In this document: positions 57,521 to 64,000 of the stretch, one piece after another | Layout of the letters: each line of letters opens with the position of its first letter | Numbering within the stretch: position 1 is the first letter of the stretch | Assembly (NCBI GenBank): GCA_027922465.2 | Contig: BQMF02000602.1 | Span: forward strand, 124,001 to 188,000 | DNA: 64,000 bases | Source of the DNA: Turritopsis dohrnii | Lineage: Eukaryota > Cnidaria > Hydrozoa > Anthoathecata > Oceaniidae | Reading direction: 5' to 3' | Made by a program: the position numbers and the translations under genes | Notes under the pieces: generated by a model | Databases searched by the model: none | What the model saw: only the letters and a program-made list of their open reading frames with translations | What the model was told of the DNA's origin: nothing

Positions 57521-57529
57521 CCAAAACCA

Positions 57530-59500
57530 ATTGGTGCTTGATAAGTACAAGGAAATAGTTAATACAAAAGGTACACAGCCAAAAATGAGCGAATAAAATC
57601 ATAAAATTTTGCTTGAATTTTTTTTTCTCCAAATCATTCATGTCTTGACGTTTTGTGTGGATTTATTTTTGCGAATTTGGCCAAACTTCACAAAACTTAA
57701 TCCATGCAGAAAAATCCCCTGAAGGTAGAATATGAAACATAACAAATGATGCAATATATACATGTAGCAAAAATAAAAACAAATATTTGTGTAAAAGAGG
57801 CAATAAAAGTAGTCCATTTTTAAAAGGCATGCCTACCAGTTTCATTTTAATAGATGTAGTTGAAACAGTTACAACTGATCTCTTGACTGTTCTATTTGGA
57901 CAAAAGTGTATGCCAAGTCTTCTGGAATCTATAGGATCCTTTGCTAATGTTTTGGCTTGATGCATAACACTGAAATTAATTTTCTGCTACAACGTTAATT
58001 ATTTTGTGTATGTTACCATCATTACTCAATAAAAAGCTATCTTTCTTGTTATTAGAAAACTAGTATCCCGGGTAAAAACTTTTTACCGAACTTAAAAAAG
58101 CCAATTTTGCATGTATTGAAATATACCATTATTATTATTATTATTGTTATTATTATTATTATCGCGGTGTATGTAAGATTCTGTAAATGGTTGTAATAAT
58201 CAGAAAGGCCGCAATTTTGGTTGTATATTTCTGAAGATGGTAGAAATTTTCTGAAAAAGGTTGTTCTTTCATATTTGGTTGTATATGTCTGCAGTATCAT
58301 GGTTATTACGAAAAAGTTGTAAGAATCTGCAACATTATTTTTTGCTGCTTTCAGGAAAAATAAGAAAGACAAGTTGCCTGGTTAAAGGTTAATAGTGTGA
58401 TAAACCGCCTATTCGAGAAATGGGGAATGAAAATAGAAAGTCGATATGTTTAAGACGCTCTTCAAAATATGAATACAATTTTTACAACTGGAACCTGGTT
58501 ACAATATTTGCAATACTAAGGACTACGGTGATTCATAACACGAATAATTTGCACAAAGGTAGCATTTCCAAAGATTGCCGTGTAAAATCCTGACGTCATA
58601 CAAAAAATTCGAAAATTCACTCAACTTCAACAGTTATTATTTTTCTTTTGGATCGCGCTAGCCGATACTGTTTTTTTTATTGTCTTCTTTGATTTTTTGG
58701 CTTTCCGGTGATATCTAATTTGCCCAGTCTGGTATTCGGTGAAATACTTAAATTACGGGTGAGAAATGATATGATTTGCCGGTTTTCCCGCCAGCGGACA
58801 CGAAAATATTCTACCAAGAATCACTTTGATGTTCAGCGTGGTGGATTGGCTTGTTGAATCGATGTCAAACTTTGTAGATTATGTAAGAAAGGGCTGGGAA
58901 ACCCAAAAATCGCCCGGAAAAGTTGTTTTGAGTAGCCCTTCTATGACATTTCATTAATTTTCTACTATATCAGTTTCTATTTTTTCGCTCGAAAAAAGTT
59001 TTTTCTTTTCCGGTACAAAAATGGACACTTTAATCCTTCCTCTTTCCAACTGTGTAATTATTTTCCTGTAAATACCACTCAATCCGGTGAGGAAAAGCAC
59101 CTCAAAGTTGGATGTTTCATCCCTGATTGCAATGTTTTCCTTTTTCGAAAAAATATGAAAGATTGAAATTTCAAAATGGCAGATTTCGGTATAAATAAAC
59201 ATTTGACAGGCAGGGAGTAAAATAAGTTGTATATGCATCACCTCTGTTTTAATTGATTTATTATTGTTATGTTTTATCATAGCTTTAAGTTTCTAGGTGT
59301 CTTACCATTAATTTTGCTTGGCCTTTTTACTTATCAGCATCTGTTGGAGCGAGTATCCCCGCTAGAGTAAAACTAGATTATATATAAATTCAATAAAGAA
59401 AAATTATTGAATTAAGTAAATAAGTGAAGAATATGGAAAATCAACAGCAGAACTAAGATGAATCATTCACAAAGCTTTTTACTTTCCCTCTAAATAACAG
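57530..59500. other. Unassigned, with one microsatellite
   Basis: AT-rich. Short minus-strand ORFs here have no domain-like content. May hold 5' exons or the promoter of the gene at 59501-63524. Confidence 0.4.
58128..58162. repeat. (ATT)n microsatellite
   Basis: About 11 ATT units with one GTT interruption. Confidence 0.9.
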
Positions 59501-62500
59501 TTTCTTTGATGATGGTAAGTTACTTTTATAATATGATTCAAATAAATACATACATGTTAAAAAATTTAATATTCAATAAAAATATTTGCTATATTTTATT
59601 TTTATTATTAAAATATGTTTTAATTTATTTTTACATAAACTTTTCGCTTGCGCCATCATCAGTGTCATACAAAATAAATCAAAGCATGTTTTAATAATAA
59701 AAATTAAATATCTTATTGAAATTATAACTGTTTATTATTGTCTGTAGGCCCAGATGGATCTATTAACAATGATGATTCGTGTCTACTAGCCAGTTCACCT
59801 AATGAAAAACAGAAACCAACAGAAGTGGATTTTGATATCAACTTAAGTAAGTCTTTTTTTTTTTAATTTGTGTTGTTTTGTTTTCTTTGTTTTTGTTTTT
59901 TCACAAAAAAATTGACTGCACTTTATAGGTCAAATATCACACGAAAATGTTAGAAGTGAGATGATAGCAGGAAGTTCAAGTAATGCAGATAGTGATAGTG
60001 ATCTTTTAGTATCACTAGTAGACAGTTACGATGAAGTTGCGTTAAAGGGATTCTGCACAACTAGATACGATTCAGCTCTAAACTTTGAGTATATTAGCTA
60101 TAAAGGTTTTGCAAGAATTCTTGAGATTGCATCGAAATATGGTGGTTCAAGGGATAAAGCAGTGTGTACTATGCTTGCAAATGTTGGAATAAACAAAGAA
60201 CCGTCAAAGATAAGCAATTTATGCCGAAGTTATGAGAGGTTCCTGAAGAAAATAGAACTTAAGAAACTGGATGGCAAGACCGAAATGAGGAAGGAATTCA
60301 TAAAAAATGATGTGAAATTCCCAGATTTAAAGATGTTTGACACTGAGAAATTGGAACGTGGTCACATTATTTTGTCAGACCAATGTGTCATTACAAATAA
60401 GGTGTTTTTGTCTTTATGTAGAGCAAAAACCTCAGTCAAGATTCGTTGGGAGGATATTTCACAGTTCCTAAGTAGTTACTTTGAAATGAGTGAGGAAATC
60501 TCTCCAAATGCCACTGAGAGACTTTTTAAGGATGTACAAAACACAGCAGAGAAGCTTCGCAGGAAAAAAGCAAATACTGAAAGAAACGAGTTCTTGATCA
60601 CACCGTTGAGTTTGAAGAAAACCCAGATAAGACCAGATGAAAGTGGCTTGCCTACTCAGCAAAATGATTCTGAGGTAGAAATGCACTACCAAACTGAAGT
60701 TGAAAGTCTTCATGAACAATTGGACCATTTAAATGGGTGTTACACTGAAATAATGAATGAAAGTGAAGCACAAAATGAACTGCATCAGAAGAAAGTTAAT
60801 CAACTGAAATGTGAAATTGAAAAACTCAAAAGCAGGAACAGCCTCTTGAGGTCGAAAATAATGGAAAAGGAAGATGAACTTGTAAGATACAATGCCAGAA
60901 ATTATGGAAAAAGGGAAAGACGCAAGCAAGAAAAAATCGATGAACTTACAAAAATAAACAGCGAATTAATGGACAAAGTCACTGCATTGGAAAGACATAA
61001 TGCCACAATAGCCCATAATTATGACTGTCAAAGAAAAAGGGTTTTTTACTATAAAAAACAATTGGAGAATAGTGGCAGGAAATCGTCAATTGACACAGAT
61101 AAGTTAAAGGAGAATGTCAGGTTCTATGAAAATTTAAGTTGTCAGTTGCAGGAAAAAATCCACGAGCTAGATGAGAATTGCATTCAAACTTTCAAAAATG
61201 GCAAATACTCAGATGAAGTAAGATTTGTATTTTATGAGTTGCTAAAAAGAAACATTAGTGTTGAGAATTGCAGCAGTATAATCAGATTGATTTTGAATAA
61301 GTTGGCAAATAAAGACATTGACAAACTGCCCAAGAAAAGTTTAACTGCTGAACTCATGGTTGAAGCTGAAATAGTATCTAAATTGCAGGTACGAGAAGCT
61401 TTGCTGGAAAGTGACAACAATTGCTTACATATTGATGGCACTAAATACAACTTTAATGAAATTGGTGGTTACCAAGTAACAACAGACAAGGGATCATTTA
61501 CTTTGGGTCTGGAAGACATGTTTTCTGGAGAAGCAAGTAGTTATATGACAACTTTGAAGCAGATGCTAGAAGATATGTCTAGCTTGGTTGCTGTTGAAGC
61601 ACATATGGATGATGATGTAAAGAAAATTCTTTATAATTTCAAATCATTGATGACAGATCGATGTGTTACCAATTCAGCATTCTTTCGACAATTTGAATCG
61701 TGGCGGAAGGAAGTAATTCCCTTCATTGTTGAAAATTACAACATGCTTCCAGTAAAAGAACAAGAAAACATTAGCCGCATGCATCATGTTTTTTGTGGGC
61801 TGCATGTTTTGCATAATCTTGGAATATATGCAGAAAAGTCGCTGAAAGAATGGGAAAGTATAGTAGAGGAAGTAAGTGACAATCATGGTGGATTCAAGAA
61901 TAATACACAGTCACGAACTTATTCTTTATTCTTTGAGTTATCCAAACTGACCAGTTACACTCATGGTGACCAACGTAATGGCAAAGCAGATGAGTGGAAA
62001 GCATTTTTAGAAAAGAAAGGAGAAGAAAATTCAAAGGTTTCATTTTTACATCGTCGTTTCAACATTTTTTTTGTACTTGGTGGAGCAATCTATTATCATC
62101 GTAACCACTTGAGTGAATTTGTTGGATTATTGGACAGTGATAATTTCTTGCATGTATCTATTAAGAAAGACATTGATTATCCAGTCTATTTAGCAGCTGC
62201 ACGAGCCTTGGGGATTTTTAATAAATTAGTCAGTGGTCCTTTATTTCGTATTGTTGAAGAGTCTGGGCATATATTTGCTTTGAATAAAATGTGGGAGAAT
62301 CTGTTGGAATATTTGTGTTCAGCCAGAACTGATGCTTCTGAAATGATGCAAGGCTTTACCGTATTTGAAGAAAAATACTTATCAAAAGACAAGATTTACG
62401 TTGAATTGTTTGAAGAGACAGAAAACCCAGAATTTGACAGTTTTACACAAGAATGTCTTGAAATAATTTGCTGTACATGCTCCCTAATGGTTCAAAGCCA

Positions 62501-63524
62501 GTTAAAGGATCAGTTGCCTGGAGGGCTTTATCATCAACCTTCTGAAGATGTCATTGATGAAACACGAAATTGTTTAAGGACGAATGTTATATCAGAACGA
62601 GATTTTGCACAATATGATAGGAAATTGAGCATGAAACCAACACTATCAACAATAGCAGCTTGTGGAGTTATAATGTTCAGTAACAACAAAACCGGCAAAT
62701 GGCTCGAAACAAAGACAACCGAAGAGTTAGAAAAAATTATATGCATTGCGAGAACAAACAGGTACAACTGGATAAAAAAGTACAGGCAAAGGAGAAGAGA
62801 AATTCTGCAATTCAAGATGGATCAAATGGACAGAAAGAAGTTGGAATCCGAAATAAATTACCAGAAATTAGTTGATGAGAAAGAATATCTTACTCAAAAA
62901 ATATCGGATGTGGGCTACATTAATTCTGTTGCAAAGCTTGATGGGATATGTTCCAGTTATCCACAACATAAATTGCTCAGTGTTTTGCAATGGCAAGTCA
63001 GTTATCGAAAGGTCGTTCTGGAACAAAAGGTTGCTGATAAGAGGCTTATGCAAATGGGTGGAACTGTGAATGGCAAGTATCAAAAGTATGATGTAGATAC
63101 TTTAAGGAGTAATCTGAAGCAACTCATTGATTATTTTTCGATGGATGCAGAAATTAGAGCGAAACAGGTACACTGTAATAAGATAAGATCAGAAACTGAG
63201 CGTAAGCAGTTGCTTGCTGAAAAGAAAGAAGAGCTGTTAGAAGACTCCAATAAAAGTGGTAACAAAGGAGATAAAAGGAAGAAAAACAAAGTCCCTACGT
63301 TTTTTGGAAAAACGATATTACACAAAATGGTAGATAAAGGGAAAGAGATTTGGTATCGAAGTGTTGTAACTGCTGTGTTAGATGATGATGAATATGACGA
63401 GGAATGTGACTTCACAGTTGAGTATGAAGGTTTTGATGATACCTACGACGTGAAGGTTGTACAAGAGTGGAGATTAAATTGTATAGTCATCGAGAAGGCT
63501 TTTACTAAGAAACAGAAAATTTAG
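59501..63524 (+). CDS. Large coiled-coil protein, transposase-like core, chromo/Tudor-like end
   Basis: Exons seen: 59501-59514 (probable), 59748-59846, 59929-63524; joins keep frame (FFDDG|PDGSINN; NINL-S|QISHEN). An upstream start exon is likely missing. The last exon alone carries ~1195 codons without a stop. From Met at 59961: an N-terminal globular part (1-200), a long coiled coil (~235-400), then a core with CLHIDGTKYNF, GGYQVTT, LGLEDMFSGEAS, LMTDRCVTNSAFF, MHHVFCGLHVLHNLG and YPVYLAAARALGIFNKLVSG. This layout recurs in a multi-copy invertebrate family that looks like an RNase-H-type transposase. Residues ~1110-1170 resemble a chromo or Tudor-like fold. No TIRs were found. Confidence 0.7.
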
Positions 63525-63659
63525 AGGGATCAGTCTTAGCTTTGTAGGATATTTTGTGAGGATTTAACCTGTACATGTGTTAAGAGGAAGGTAGGTATTT
63601 AAATCTAAAATCTGTTCATTAGAGGCTTTGAGATGAATAGATTAATGAATATTAAAATG
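63525..63659. other. 3' flank
   Basis: Short 3' flank of the large gene. No poly(A) signal stands out. Confidence 0.3.
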
Positions 63660-64000
63660 ATTAAATGATAACTGTGGATCCACTCAGCTTAGAGCAATAT
63701 TAATGTCGAAAGAGGTTACCTAGTTGAGCCGTTAAGGTCGTCTTCTCGTATGCTCCTAGGGCCTTCTTCGCAGGACCCTCATTGATTACGGAGGTTGTCC
63801 TGGATAAAAAGTAAATCTTAGCCTATGTTCAGCCATTTAACAGATTAGGCAGAGTAAAGCTAGCATATTTAATATGACAACTGTGGATCCACTCAGCTTA
63901 TAGCAATATTAATGTCGAAAGAGGTTACCTAGTTGAGCCGTTAAGGTTGTCTTCACGTATGCTCCTAGGGCCTTCTTCGCAGGCCCCTCATTGATTACAG
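63660..64000. repeat. 209-bp tandem repeat, runs off edge
   Basis: ACTGTGGATCCACTCAGCTT at 63671 recurs at 63880. The match continues through GTCGAAAGAGGTTACCTAG, GAGCCGTTAAGG, and GCTCCTAGGGCCTTCTTCGC to the end of the window with few changes. It is not recognisable as 5S rRNA, tRNA or a spliced leader. Confidence 0.85.

Noticed and set aside
63660..64000. 5S rRNA or spliced-leader cluster
   Set aside because: The unit shows none of the expected 5S promoter text or an Sm-site/donor arrangement that I could recognise.

Overview
This is eukaryotic, AT-rich animal nuclear DNA. Real genes are split by short GT-AG introns, and about half of what can be recognised is transposon-derived. The mix (HARBI1-type Harbingers with SANT-like partner genes, a PHD/2A-type LINE, BEL gag, Helitrons, KRBA2/Ginger-like integrase, an IS3-like integrase, P2X7-like Cys domain, DUF4806-like gene remains) fits a marine invertebrate. 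A cnidarian, perhaps a hydrozoan, is my best guess. That is inference only; no species marker such as rRNA or tRNA was seen.

Layout. 1-1.2 kb: an unknown minus-strand reading frame cut by a 658-bp hAT-like insertion. 1.8-7.6 kb: an RFX-like winged-helix/protein-kinase gene, a small two-exon gene, and a long integrase ORF, all on the minus strand. 7.6-20 kb: gene-poor, holding MITEs, Helitron ends, a ~110-bp satellite array with a 545-bp element inside it, and a pogo-like element. 19.9-24.6 kb: a dead Harbinger SANT-like gene and a nearly full-length LINE ORF. 24.6-30.6 kb: mostly unassigned, with a few gene-like exons.

30.6-42.7 kb is the centre of interest. A decayed Helitron (minus strand, 5' end at 42715) is split by a 7410-bp element (30997-38406). 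That element has a perfect 6-bp target duplication, 70-bp terminal inverted repeats starting TAC, and a 20-bp minisatellite array just inside each terminus. It carries two convergent genes that can be reconstructed without any defect: a 12-exon IS3-like DDE transposase (387 aa, plus strand) and a 4-exon E3-ligase-like gene (786 aa, minus strand) with SAM-like, UBX-like and HECT domains and a conserved catalytic cysteine. It looks like a young, possibly active IS3EU-type transposon with a ubiquitin-ligase passenger or partner gene.

43.4-53.1 kb: remains of a DUF4806-like gene with a tandemly multiplied 150-bp exon. It was invaded by a hAT-like element (45340-52776), which itself contains a BEL gag fragment, a LINE fragment and a complete Harbinger (48979-51731). 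53.3-56.5 kb: a second Harbinger. 57-59.5 kb: Helitron ends and unassigned DNA. 59.5-63.5 kb: a large coiled-coil protein with a transposase-like core and a chromo/Tudor-like C-terminus. 63.6-64 kb: the start of a 209-bp tandem repeat.

Most old insertions carry stops or frameshifts. The 30997-38406 element is the clear exception.
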